From assembly GCF_900129965.1 (NCBI RefSeq), contig NZ_FQXM01000002.1, positions 62,001 to 126,000 of the forward strand: a stretch of DNA of 64,000 bases, written 5' to 3'. The position numbers and the translations under genes are program-made. This document shows positions 7,988-16,305 of the stretch, in pieces (position 1 is the first letter of the stretch; each line of letters starts with the position of its first letter). The DNA comes from Clostridium grantii DSM 8605 (lineage in GTDB: Bacteria > Bacillota > Clostridia > Clostridiales > Clostridiaceae). Under the pieces are notes generated by a model, which saw only the letters and a list, made by a program, of their open reading frames with translations, was not told the DNA's origin and did no database searches.

Positions 7988-8828
7988 CCCATATACTAAA
8001 AGTTAGGAAATTCTCAATATTAGGTTTACTTCCTTTTAAATCCTTGAAATATAGATTGGCTTTATCTCTTGAAATTAAACCCTCAAAGGAGAACTCACCT
8101 TTCTTGATGCCTACAAATTCCTTTTCTAAGCCATTTAAAACATCTAAACCACCATTTAATATTAGGTATTTTTCTTCTAGTTTATCAATTGAAAGACTAT
8201 CCAGTATTTTCCCATTGTTAATTAAGGTTACAAAATCAGCTACTTTGTCTAAATCAGAGGTGATATGGGTAGAAAAAAACACTGATTTTTCTCCATCAGA
8301 TACAAAATCTCTTAATAGGTCTAATACCTCTATTCTTGCCATAGGGTCAAGTCCTGCGGTAGGTTCATCTAAAATAAGCAGCTTGGGATTATGAGCAAAA
8401 GCTAGGCTCAGCATGGCTTTAGTTTTCATTCCTTTAGAAAATTCGCTAATTTTTTTATTTAAAGGAAGTTCCCATTTCTTCACAAAAGTAAGAAATGTGT
8501 GATTATCCCAATTATCATAAAAAATTTTGAGGGCTTTTGCGTGATTTTTAAGAGTTGAATTTAAAATAAAATAATCTTCATCGGGTACATATCCTATACA
8601 GCTTTTAACAAGTTCTTCGTCTTTGATATTATCTTTGCCTAAAATATTTATTTCGCCTGAGTTTTTTGCTATTGCATTTAAAATAAGTTTTATAGTTGAA
8701 GTTTTACCTGCTCCATTCTCTCCGATAAAACCCATTATTGATCCTTTTTCAAGAGTTATATTGATATTATCTAATTTGAAATCACCAAAATTTTTGCTTA
8801 AATTTATTATCTCTAACATATTTTCCAT
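7962..8828 (-). CDS. ABC transporter ATP-binding protein (YtrB/BcrA-like)
   Basis: 288 residues. Walker A is GENGAGKTST (near residue 36), the signature is the degenerate EFSKGMKTKAML rather than LSGGQ, and Walker B is LLILDEPTAGLDP followed by the switch region STHITSDL. The degenerate signature is common in the YtrB/BcrA group of exporter ATPases. A C-terminal extension of about 70 residues may contact the permease. The start lies immediately after the stop of the GntR regulator. It powers the two membrane proteins encoded downstream. Confidence 0.93.
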   Translation of the reverse strand: MENMLEIINLSKNFGDFKLDNINITLEKGSIMGFIGENGAGKTSTIKLILNAIAKNSGEINILGKDNIKDEELVKSCIGYVPDEDYFILNSTLKNHAKALKIFYDNWDNHTFLTFVKKWELPLNKKISEFSKGMKTKAMLSLAFAHNPKLLILDEPTAGLDPMARIEVLDLLRDFVSDGEKSVFFSTHITSDLDKVADFVTLINNGKILDSLSIDKLEEKYLILNGGLDVLNGLEKEFVGIKKGEFSFEGLISRDKANLYFKDLKGSKPNIENFLTFSIWGEKNEKVI

Positions 8829-9206
8829 TTATAAATCCCCCTTATAAATTTTTTCGATTATATCTATAATATCTTTTTTTTCTAATCCAGATTTCATTAG
8901 TTCCAGTGTACTTATTTTATACTCTTCTATTAATTTAAGGTTTTTTTCTTTTATTAAGCTGTTGATATTTGCATTATTTACAAAGGTTCCTCGTCCAGAA
9001 ATAGAGTAAATAAGATTTTCACGTTCTAGCTCCAGGTAAGCTCTTTTGGTGGTAATGGTACTTACATTTAATTCCTTAGCAAGCTGACGAACTGAGGGCA
9101 GAGAATCATTGTATTTTAAATTACCAGATAGAATGCTTTCTTTTATGCTGAGTTTTATTTGTTCATACATAGGTAAATCACTAGTGTGGTCCATAAAAAT
9201 ATTCAT
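8829..9206 (-). CDS. GntR-family regulator, YtrA subfamily
   Basis: 125 residues. An N-terminal winged helix-turn-helix (YEQIKLSIKESILSG, LPSVRQLAKELNVSTITTKRAYLELE, GRGTFV) is followed by only about 45 residues, the short C-terminal domain that defines the YtrA subfamily. Such proteins repress their own operon with an ABC transporter. A matching 17-base palindrome lies 30 bases upstream (9236-9252). It is the first gene of the four-gene operon. Confidence 0.93.
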   Translation of the reverse strand: MNIFMDHTSDLPMYEQIKLSIKESILSGNLKYNDSLPSVRQLAKELNVSTITTKRAYLELERENLIYSISGRGTFVNNANINSLIKEKNLKLIEEYKISTLELMKSGLEKKDIIDIIEKIYKGDL

Positions 9207-9235
9207 TTATTCACCTCTTTTAAGGTTAACACATC

Positions 9236-9252
9236 GTATATATCATATATAC
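9236..9252. promoter_or_regulatory. Palindromic operator upstream of the GntR/ABC operon
   Basis: GTATATATCATATATAC is a perfect palindrome (8+1+8). On the minus strand a TATAAT lies at 9266-9261, so the palindrome would cover the start site. A TTGACA at 9281-9276 is only 9 bases from that TATAAT, so the promoter pairing is unclear. Confidence 0.6.
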
Positions 9253-9327
9253 ACACTACCATTATAGGAATCATTTGTCAATACAAAAATAGGAAATGAA
9301 TTAATTATTATTAATAAAAAGAAATTC

Positions 9328-9363
9328 ATTAGAAAAATCACCCTAAGGGGTTATTTTTCTAAT
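9328..9363. repeat. Strong 16-base-stem hairpin upstream of the giant-protein operon
   Basis: ATTAGAAAAATCACCC (9328-9343) pairs with 9348-9363 with a single mismatch and a four-base loop. No T run follows, so it is not an ordinary terminator on this strand. Confidence 0.65.
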
Positions 9364-9366
9364 CCT

Positions 9367-9398
9367 ACCCTTAAATTATAATTAGAATAAGGGTTTTT
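9367..9398 (+). terminator. Terminator-like hairpin just before the Yip1-like gene
   Basis: ACCCTTA pairs with TAAGGGT around a 14-base loop and is followed by TTTT. It lies after the stronger hairpin and about 40 bases before the next start codon. No plus-strand gene precedes it, so it may be an attenuator of the downstream operon. Confidence 0.5.
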
Positions 9399-9440
9399 AT
9401 ATTCAAAAGCAAATAAAACTACTATGTAGGGGGTAAATGA

Positions 9441-10022
9441 ATGGTAAATCAAAAAGCTAAAGCAAATGATTCTTTTATGAGTAGTTTAAAGGATTCTATT
9501 ATAATGATTACAAATCCAGCAGCTATTTTAAAGAAAAAGATGCAAGGCGTATCATGGCAAGTAGCACTTATTATTCCAGGAAGTGCATTTTCATTATTTT
9601 TTCTACAAACAGGAATTGATTTATTTAGAAATGGATCAATAGGATTAATTAGGGTAGTGTTAATGGGTTTACTTGGTGTAATTTACGGTACTATCGGAGT
9701 TACGGGATTATCGATAATCTGTTTTTTTATAACTAAATCTATGGGAACCACTAAAGATATGAAGTGGGCAATATCTACTTTTGCAATGGGGTATAGTGGC
9801 ACATTAGTATATGCAGTAACAGGACTAATTTTTTCTTCTTTATTGGGTTGGAACACCGCAGTTGCTTTTGGGGTAACAGGGGTTTTGTGGGCATTAAGAC
9901 CTATGATGGCAACTATTCGTCATATGACTAATGGGAATGCAACTATTGGTGTGATTTTGTCCACTATTTGTGGCACAATTTTATTATTTGGTTGGGCTTT
10001 ATTAAGTCAACTAGGGGTTTAG
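9441..10022 (+). CDS. Yip1-domain-like integral membrane protein
   Basis: 193 residues with about five membrane spans. After a polar 25-residue start comes IIMITNPAAILKKKMQGVSW, an amphipathic lead-in seen in bacterial Yip1-like proteins, then hydrophobic segments and a central AISTFAMGYSGTLVYAV block. Bacterial Yip1-family proteins are poorly characterised. AGGGGG at 9428-9433 supports the ATG. It is the first gene of a co-oriented group and is followed 12 bases later by another membrane protein. The family call is by pattern only. Confidence 0.6.
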   Translation: MVNQKAKANDSFMSSLKDSIIMITNPAAILKKKMQGVSWQVALIIPGSAFSLFFLQTGIDLFRNGSIGLIRVVLMGLLGVIYGTIGVTGLSIICFFITKSMGTTKDMKWAISTFAMGYSGTLVYAVTGLIFSSLLGWNTAVAFGVTGVLWALRPMMATIRHMTNGNATIGVILSTICGTILLFGWALLSQLGV

Positions 10023-10034
10023 GGGGAGAGTAAT

Positions 10035-10565
10035 ATGAATCAAGTTAAACAAAATAATTCTAAAAAATACCCGGCCAAGACTATGAATGAAACTAGCAAT
10101 ACTTTAAGGGATATACTGATATTCCTTCCTTTTGGTATAATGCTTGGATGGCAACCAGGTTACTTAGCAAGTTTAATATCTTTGAAAACTACTTTAAGTG
10201 TGATAATTTCGGTAGTAATAGGAGTATTGTTAATTAAAACTTTAAAAAGTTTTTATTGTGGACAGATGGCAAAGAATGGAGTAGAAGCTTGCAGAATAAT
10301 TTCTAATAAAATATTGAACAAAAGTGTTATCAATATGGTTCCATTCATTGTAATTGCATTCTTAGCACAATTTTTTTTAAAATGGAATACTATAATGCCT
10401 TTTGCATCTACAGGACTAATAGCTATTATAACAACTGCATCAGCAGAAGTAACAAAAGTAGGGATAAAAGGGTGGAAAGTTATGATTATTCCTACTTTGA
10501 TAGGAACAGTTTTTACTACTATATGGATGTTTATAGTGACTTTTATGACAAATTTAGGGATGTAG
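10035..10565 (+). CDS. Integral membrane protein of unknown function
   Basis: 176 residues. A polar 25-residue N-terminus is followed by four or five hydrophobic segments (around residues 28-50, 52-70, 95-113, 116-130 and 145-172). I do not recognise a family. GGGGGAG sits directly upstream of the ATG. It starts 12 bases after the Yip1-like gene and ends 14 bases before the giant protein's start, so the three are very likely one transcript. The two polytopic proteins may export, anchor or assemble the giant product; that is inference. Confidence 0.75.
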   Translation: MNQVKQNNSKKYPAKTMNETSNTLRDILIFLPFGIMLGWQPGYLASLISLKTTLSVIISVVIGVLLIKTLKSFYCGQMAKNGVEACRIISNKILNKSVINMVPFIVIAFLAQFFLKWNTIMPFASTGLIAIITTASAEVTKVGIKGWKVMIIPTLIGTVFTTIWMFIVTFMTNLGM

Positions 10566-10579
10566 GAGGTGAAAAAGAT

Positions 10580-13500
10580 ATGAAAAGAATAAAAAATCGT
10601 AGATCTAAAATTATGAGAAGAACAGGATTATTTTTTATGTTTTTCTTTATAACTAATATTATATTTTGCTTATCAAGTGTGGCATTTGCAGAAGATGCGG
10701 AAAGACAAGTTCTTTCTAAAGTAGGTGCACAAGTTTCAGGTTTTGATGTTGAGGAAATTGACGGATCTGAATTTGGTATTTCAGGTAAAGTTTATGGTGG
10801 TGCTACTAGTAATGTAGTAATTGAATTAAGCACTAAAATCAATGAAGATGAAAAAAAGAAGGTTAAGAGTGCTTTACTTGATGGAATTGTAAGTGAAGCA
10901 GTACAAGATGGAGAAGTAGAAGTGTTAAAGAAATTCAAGCAAAATATTAATGAATATGAAGTCTCGGTTTATGAAATTGAAGATTATGAATACGGATATA
11001 TTATAGCATGGTCATTAGATTTTCCAGAAAACTACTCTTTAGTAGCGGTATTAGGGTCAGATCTTAATAGTGCAAGAAGTGAAGTGGAGAGTATATATAA
11101 AACTATGATAAGTGAAATGGTGAATGTAGGGATAGTACAGGATAAAGGAACTATTATAATACCAGATGAAGATACAGCAGCGGGTATTGAGGAGGAAAAT
11201 GTTTCCCAGGAATCAGATAAAACAATTGATGGAGCACTTATTCAGGGAGAACCATTAGACGAGCCTATAGAAGTGTGCAATACAGTTAATATTGCTGCAG
11301 TACAAAATGGACCAACTAATCCAACAACTTTTACTATAAATGAATCACATTTATTAACATACATTAAAAATTACCATTATAATTATGGACAAGGAGCACC
11401 CGCTGGGACTATAGGGTTAATTGATAGCAGTGGGAATACTTATGGACCCTGGGAAGTAACGATTTATGGAGAGCTTTATTGGGAAGTGTCACCTAATATT
11501 ATTTTACCAGCTGAAACCTATACAATTATTGATTCAGATCCTTCTACTTGGTCGCAAAATAGTGAATCAGGAGGTAGAGGAATGTCAACAGTTATGTCTA
11601 CTCCAAATTTTAATACTATTGGGGAAGATACTAATGAACAAAAAAAGAATGATGATATTTATATTGATGATTTAAGGGAAGAGGCCCCTATTAATAATCA
11701 ATCACAAGGTGGAGTGGCAAGTATAGGTATTATACCTGGACCAGAAAATACTACAGAAAGTGTTGTTGGTGTTGTGGTGCCAGGAGTAGTTGGAGTTGCC
11801 ATTTCTGTTGTGGCAGGGATAGCCAGTGGAATACCTCCAGTTGGTGGAGGCGGAATGTCCAACCCAATTTCCAATAATCCTACACCTACATCAGGAAATT
11901 CAAAAGGAAATTCTGGGAGTAATTCAAATGAGTTAGATAATAAAACTGGAAATATCTATAATCCTGACAAAAACAATTCAGATTTTAAGGATCAAGATAT
12001 TGAGAAAAATGGTAACACGCTTAAGGATGATGTAAATAATGTAAGCGAGGTAGGCGATGTAAGTAATATAAGTCAAGCATCTGTATACGACTTCCGAAAA
12101 AACAAGAATAATGTTGGGATTGATACTTCAGATTTAGAACCAAAATCTAGTGTTGAGAATAATAATGAAATGGAAAATGAATATGGTATAGATGGATTTA
12201 ATGAAAATGGGTATGATAAAGACGGATTTGATTCTAGAGGGTTTGATGAAAATGGCTATGACAAAGATGGTTTTAACATTGAAGGAAGAGATAAAGATTC
12301 ATTCGACAGAGAAGGGTATGATCTAGCTGGATATAACAAAAAAGGATTCGATAAAAATGGAGTAGATAGACAGGGCTATAATAGTAGAGGCCTGGATAAG
12401 GATGGTTATGACAGAGAAGGATATGATAGCAGGGGCTACGATAAAGAAGGCTTTAACAAACAGGGATTTGACAAAGATGGGTATATGGCAGATGGTTATA
12501 ATTCAAGAGCTATGGATAGAGAGGGTTATTACAGAGATGGGTTTAATACTTTAGGTTATGACAAAGAAGGATTTAATAGAAATGGCTTTAATGGTAGAGG
12601 ATATGATCGAGAGGGCTTTAATCAACAGGGATATGACAATAATGGGTTTAATAGAGAAGGGTATAATTCTAATGGATATGATAGGCAAGGATACAATAGT
12701 GAGGGTTATGACAAGTTTGGTTTTGATAAACAGGGTATAGATAAAGAGGGTTATAATAAAGAAGGATTTGATAATGAAGGTTATAACAGAGAAGGATATG
12801 ATTCTCAAGGCTTTAACAAAGATGGCTATGATAGTCAAGGATATGATATTCAAGGACTTAATAAAGATGGTTTTGATAAAGAAGGATTTGATATCAATGG
12901 GTTAAATAAGGAAGGCTATGATAGACATGGTTTTGATAAAAATGGCTACGACAAAGAAGGCTTTAATGAAAAAGGATTTAATAATGAAGGCTATGATAGA
13001 GAAGGATTTAATGCGGAAGGTTTTGATAAAAATGGTTTCGACAGAGAAGGCTTTAATTCAGAAGGATATGACTCAGAAGGTTTCGATAGAGAAGGCTTTG
13101 ATAAAGAGGGTTATGGAAGAGATGGATATGATAAGGATGGGTATAATAGAAGCGGTTATGACAAATTTGGTGTTCATAAAGATTATAAAAAGAAGCATGA
13201 AATATCTTTAGCCGACTGGAATAAACAAGTTAAAGAAATTCAAGATCAAATTTCTGCATTAGATAAAGCAATCAATGATAAACAGGCTAGAATCAATAAG
13301 CTAAAAGGGTTCATGAAGCAAGATGATAACGTAAATGGGGAAGGTAGTCCTTTTGATGTAGATACTAATTCTAGTTGCACATATACCCCAACTGAAAAGG
13401 ATATTGATGTGCATGGAACAGAACTTAATGGACCTATAGCAAATATAAAAGAAGGAAGTACCAATCCTTTTGATTTTACAGATGAGGCCCCTAATTATAA

Positions 13501-16279
13501 TGATGAAATCAACAAGCTTCAAAAGGAAATTAATGAATTAAAAGGATTAAAAAAGGAAAGAATGGATGCCTTAAAAGAGTTGCAGGATAAGAAACCTAAA
13601 CTTCCTGAAGGTGAAGAAAAACCAGAGACTCCTGAAATACCAGAAGAACAAGAAATGCCTGATGAAATAGAAGACTCAGAGCTACCAGAAGAACAAGAAA
13701 TGCCAGAAAACTCAGAAGATTCCGAAGAAATGGAGTATCCGGAAGAGCAAGAAGAACAAGGAGAACCTGAGTATCCAGAAGAACAAGAGGAACCTGAGTA
13801 TCCAGAAGAAACTGAAGAACCAAATGAATCAGATTTACCAAATGAACCAGATGAATCAGAAGAACAACAGGAGAAACAAGATACTGATAAACTAGAGACT
13901 GCTGATGATTCAGAATTAGAAGTTCCAGAAGAATATGATGGATTCCCAAAAGACGGAGAAGAAAAAACTTTAATTGGGGCTACAGATGGAAGGGAATACA
14001 ATCTTAAATATGATAGAAAAACAGGGGAATGGATAAATACTGAATCAGGAAACCCATTTGACCCTGATAAATTTGAAAAATGGCAGGAAGATTTAGCAGA
14101 GGATAAAAGAAGAGTGGCAGAAGATATTGAAAAAATGCAAAATAGAGAAGATGCTGAATCAGAAAGAATGAAATTCATATTACAACTTGAGCAAGCTAAG
14201 AAAGCAGCTGAAAGAAATGGGCTTACTGGAGATGAAGATGGAAGAGGTGATGTAGCAGGGGAACTTGGTAAAATTTTAAACGATATTACTGAAGGAAAAG
14301 GATACGATGAAGATAAAGTAAATCAGATTAAAAAAATTATAAAGAATCGTATTAATGGAAAAACAATAGGCAAAGATGATTATGTTCCTTTTGAAGAAGA
14401 AGATTGGTGGAAAGATACTTCTACTATGAAAGATAGTTTGAATAAAACCTATAAAGAAGTTGTTACAGGAACAAAAGAAGATGGAAGTATGTCAGTATTA
14501 GGGATGGGGGCTAGAATTCTTATTGCTGTGGGAACTTCAGGGCAATCAGAATATGTTTTAACTGTTGCGGAAGGAATGGAAATTGTAAAAGATGGAGTAG
14601 AAAAAGATAAATCTTATACAGAAATTATGACTGATGTTGTAATTAAAGTAGTTGTAGATGAAGGTGCTGGAAGAATAGTAGAAGGTGGACTAGGAGTTGT
14701 AGTAAAAGGAGCAGGCATAGTTGGAGAAAGTGCAGGTTTTATTGCAAAAGAATTCTGTCCGGGACTTACAAAGAGTGCAGGAGAAATTGCTGAAAAAATA
14801 ATACTTACAGCTAAAAAGGGTAATATAAAATTCAGTGGTAAATTAGGATTAATAGACGAAAAAGCAGCTAAAGCGGCAGTAAAACAGATTGAAAAACAAT
14901 TATCTGAATTAGGAGAACAAGGAGCAAAAGCTTCAACTAAAACTTCAACTAAAGTAATAGGAAGTAATGGGGATGATATTGCTGAAAATGTTTTGAAATC
15001 TAAAGGTAAAAATAATATTGATGTTGATAATAGCACTGTTAACCCAAAACAAAAAACAACAATGGATTCAGACATTGAAGTGAAAAAATCTACAAAGGCT
15101 GGTTCAAATGTTGATGAGTTGGAGGTGAAGAATAATAAACAAACTAGTAGTACTGAAGAACCTGAAATAAATAAGAAAAAGGAAGACTTTTATAAACAGC
15201 ATGAGAAGAAAGATTTTGATACCAAAACTATAGATGAAACTGATGCTGAGTATAAAAAATATCTAGAGGACATTGAGGCTAGGAAGAACAAGATAATTGA
15301 TAAAGCTCAAAATAAGGATATAACTAAAGAGGATATTCTAGAAATCAAATCAGATCCTGGTACCATGAGAGATGTGAAGACAACACCTGAGGAAGTTAGA
15401 AAAGAGATAAATAAAGCTATGAATGAAAAAATATATAAACCATCCTATGATGAAGTAAGAGAAAAGGCTGTACAGAAACTTGGAGGAAATCTTAAAGACT
15501 ATAAAGTTCAGTCAGTTAGAACCCCTGGTAAAAAATATACTTTAGCAGATTTAAATACAGATAATGATATTGTATTAATGAAAAAAGTAATGGGACCAGA
15601 TGGTAAACTTAAATGGGAGGAAGTACCTGCAGATAAGTGGAAAAATGATTACTTTGAGGCATATGGAAAGAATACTAATGTATTAAAGGATGGTAAATTC
15701 GATGTGGAAATGGCTAAAGGTAAATACAAAAATGTGGATTGGGATAGCATGGATGATGCAGCAAAACTAAAAAAATGGGCAGAAATACATGGAGAAACAC
15801 CTACAGACGTATTTGATCCAGAGGCAGCAGTGGACTTCAGCAAACAAAATAAAGGGATTTTGCGTGGAACAGATGTTAGTGAAGAATCCATTTTGAAAAT
15901 TAATAATGAAACTGGTACTTTAGTAGATGCTGAAGGATTAGGTAAAATGGAGCAGTACAAAGTTACCCATTATTGGGATAAAGGGGATGTGGTTTCTCAG
16001 AAAGAAGCTTTAATTCAGCTAGAAAAGATGTCAGATTTATCAAAGAGCATAGAAGGTAAATACAATGACATGATTAGAACGGGCAAAATAGATAGCAGAT
16101 ATAGTATTAAGCCAATGTCTAAAGAAATGAATGAAGGCTTAAAAATCATAAAAAATAATAATTTATCCCCTACAAGAAGAGATTTTGAACTTAGAAAATT
16201 AGGATTCGATGGACCAGTAGATTTTGCTGATAAGTTATCTATAAGATTAGAATTTCTAAAAACTTTAAAATTCAAATAA
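10580..16279 (+). CDS. Giant secreted/anchored protein with 66 tandem GYDxx/GFNxx pentapeptides
   Basis: 1899 residues from ATG 10580, with AGGAGGTG eight bases upstream; the longer in-frame ORF reaches back into the previous gene and is not used. Residues 1-37 form a Sec signal peptide (basic start, LFFMFFFITNIIF core, AFA cleavage site). Residues 38-345 are globular and include a block ending IDSDPSTWSQN. Residues about 395-418 are a Val/Gly-rich hydrophobic segment. Residues 539-868 are 66 uninterrupted pentapeptides. A charged coiled coil (about 876-912 and 974-1006) comes next, then a Pro/Glu-rich acidic linker (about 1007-1117), a Gly-rich amphipathic region (about 1307-1392), and a 300-residue charged C-terminal region. 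No catalytic motif is evident. If the 395-418 segment spans the membrane, everything after it would be cytoplasmic. A structural, adhesive or toxin-like role are all possible. Confidence 0.85.
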   Translation: MKRIKNRRSKIMRRTGLFFMFFFITNIIFCLSSVAFAEDAERQVLSKVGAQVSGFDVEEIDGSEFGISGKVYGGATSNVVIELSTKINEDEKKKVKSALLDGIVSEAVQDGEVEVLKKFKQNINEYEVSVYEIEDYEYGYIIAWSLDFPENYSLVAVLGSDLNSARSEVESIYKTMISEMVNVGIVQDKGTIIIPDEDTAAGIEEENVSQESDKTIDGALIQGEPLDEPIEVCNTVNIAAVQNGPTNPTTFTINESHLLTYIKNYHYNYGQGAPAGTIGLIDSSGNTYGPWEVTIYGELYWEVSPNIILPAETYTIIDSDPSTWSQNSESGGRGMSTVMSTPNFNTIGEDTNEQKKNDDIYIDDLREEAPINNQSQGGVASIGIIPGPENTTESVVGVVVPGVVGVAISVVAGIASGIPPVGGGGMSNPISNNPTPTSGNSKGNSGSNSNELDNKTGNIYNPDKNNSDFKDQDIEKNGNTLKDDVNNVSEVGDVSNISQASVYDFRKNKNNVGIDTSDLEPKSSVENNNEMENEYGIDGFNENGYDKDGFDSRGFDENGYDKDGFNIEGRDKDSFDREGYDLAGYNKKGFDKNGVDRQGYNSRGLDKDGYDREGYDSRGYDKEGFNKQGFDKDGYMADGYNSRAMDREGYYRDGFNTLGYDKEGFNRNGFNGRGYDREGFNQQGYDNNGFNREGYNSNGYDRQGYNSEGYDKFGFDKQGIDKEGYNKEGFDNEGYNREGYDSQGFNKDGYDSQGYDIQGLNKDGFDKEGFDINGLNKEGYDRHGFDKNGYDKEGFNEKGFNNEGYDREGFNAEGFDKNGFDREGFNSEGYDSEGFDREGFDKEGYGRDGYDKDGYNRSGYDKFGVHKDYKKKHEISLADWNKQVKEIQDQISALDKAINDKQARINKLKGFMKQDDNVNGEGSPFDVDTNSSCTYTPTEKDIDVHGTELNGPIANIKEGSTNPFDFTDEAPNYNDEINKLQKEINELKGLKKERMDALKELQDKKPKLPEGEEKPETPEIPEEQEMPDEIEDSELPEEQEMPENSEDSEEMEYPEEQEEQGEPEYPEEQEEPEYPEETEEPNESDLPNEPDESEEQQEKQDTDKLETADDSELEVPEEYDGFPKDGEEKTLIGATDGREYNLKYDRKTGEWINTESGNPFDPDKFEKWQEDLAEDKRRVAEDIEKMQNREDAESERMKFILQLEQAKKAAERNGLTGDEDGRGDVAGELGKILNDITEGKGYDEDKVNQIKKIIKNRINGKTIGKDDYVPFEEEDWWKDTSTMKDSLNKTYKEVVTGTKEDGSMSVLGMGARILIAVGTSGQSEYVLTVAEGMEIVKDGVEKDKSYTEIMTDVVIKVVVDEGAGRIVEGGLGVVVKGAGIVGESAGFIAKEFCPGLTKSAGEIAEKIILTAKKGNIKFSGKLGLIDEKAAKAAVKQIEKQLSELGEQGAKASTKTSTKVIGSNGDDIAENVLKSKGKNNIDVDNSTVNPKQKTTMDSDIEVKKSTKAGSNVDELEVKNNKQTSSTEEPEINKKKEDFYKQHEKKDFDTKTIDETDAEYKKYLEDIEARKNKIIDKAQNKDITKEDILEIKSDPGTMRDVKTTPEEVRKEINKAMNEKIYKPSYDEVREKAVQKLGGNLKDYKVQSVRTPGKKYTLADLNTDNDIVLMKKVMGPDGKLKWEEVPADKWKNDYFEAYGKNTNVLKDGKFDVEMAKGKYKNVDWDSMDDAAKLKKWAEIHGETPTDVFDPEAAVDFSKQNKGILRGTDVSEESILKINNETGTLVDAEGLGKMEQYKVTHYWDKGDVVSQKEALIQLEKMSDLSKSIEGKYNDMIRTGKIDSRYSIKPMSKEMNEGLKIIKNNNLSPTRRDFELRKLGFDGPVDFADKLSIRLEFLKTLKFK
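12194..13183 (+). repeat. 66 x 15-base coding repeat (pentapeptide G-[YF]-[DN]-x-x)
   Basis: The frame reads 66 consecutive five-residue units over 990 bases with no insertion. Position 1 is Gly in 64 units (Ser in unit 8, Ala in unit 22). Position 2 is Tyr or Phe in 58. Position 3 is Asp or Asn in 62. Positions 4-5 are mostly charged or amidic (KD, RE, KE, SR, NE). Codons differ between units (TAT/TAC, GGA/GGT/GGG/GGC), so the array is held by protein-level selection and not only by recent duplication. Confidence 0.95.
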
Positions 16280-16305
16280 AATAAGAAAATAAGGAGTTGG
16301 ATAAA

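Noticed and set aside
10382..10579. 66-codon N-terminal extension of the giant protein reading frame
   Set aside because: It lies inside the previous gene in another frame and has no ribosome site, while ATG 10580 has AGGAGGTG at ideal distance and starts a signal peptide.
12194..13183. CRISPR array or satellite DNA
   Set aside because: The 15-base units are coding, in frame, vary in sequence and have no spacers.
12551..14178. Several long open frames on both strands in and after the repeat region
   Set aside because: They are products of the 15-base periodicity and of the Glu/Pro-rich tract, with low-complexity translations and no ribosome sites.
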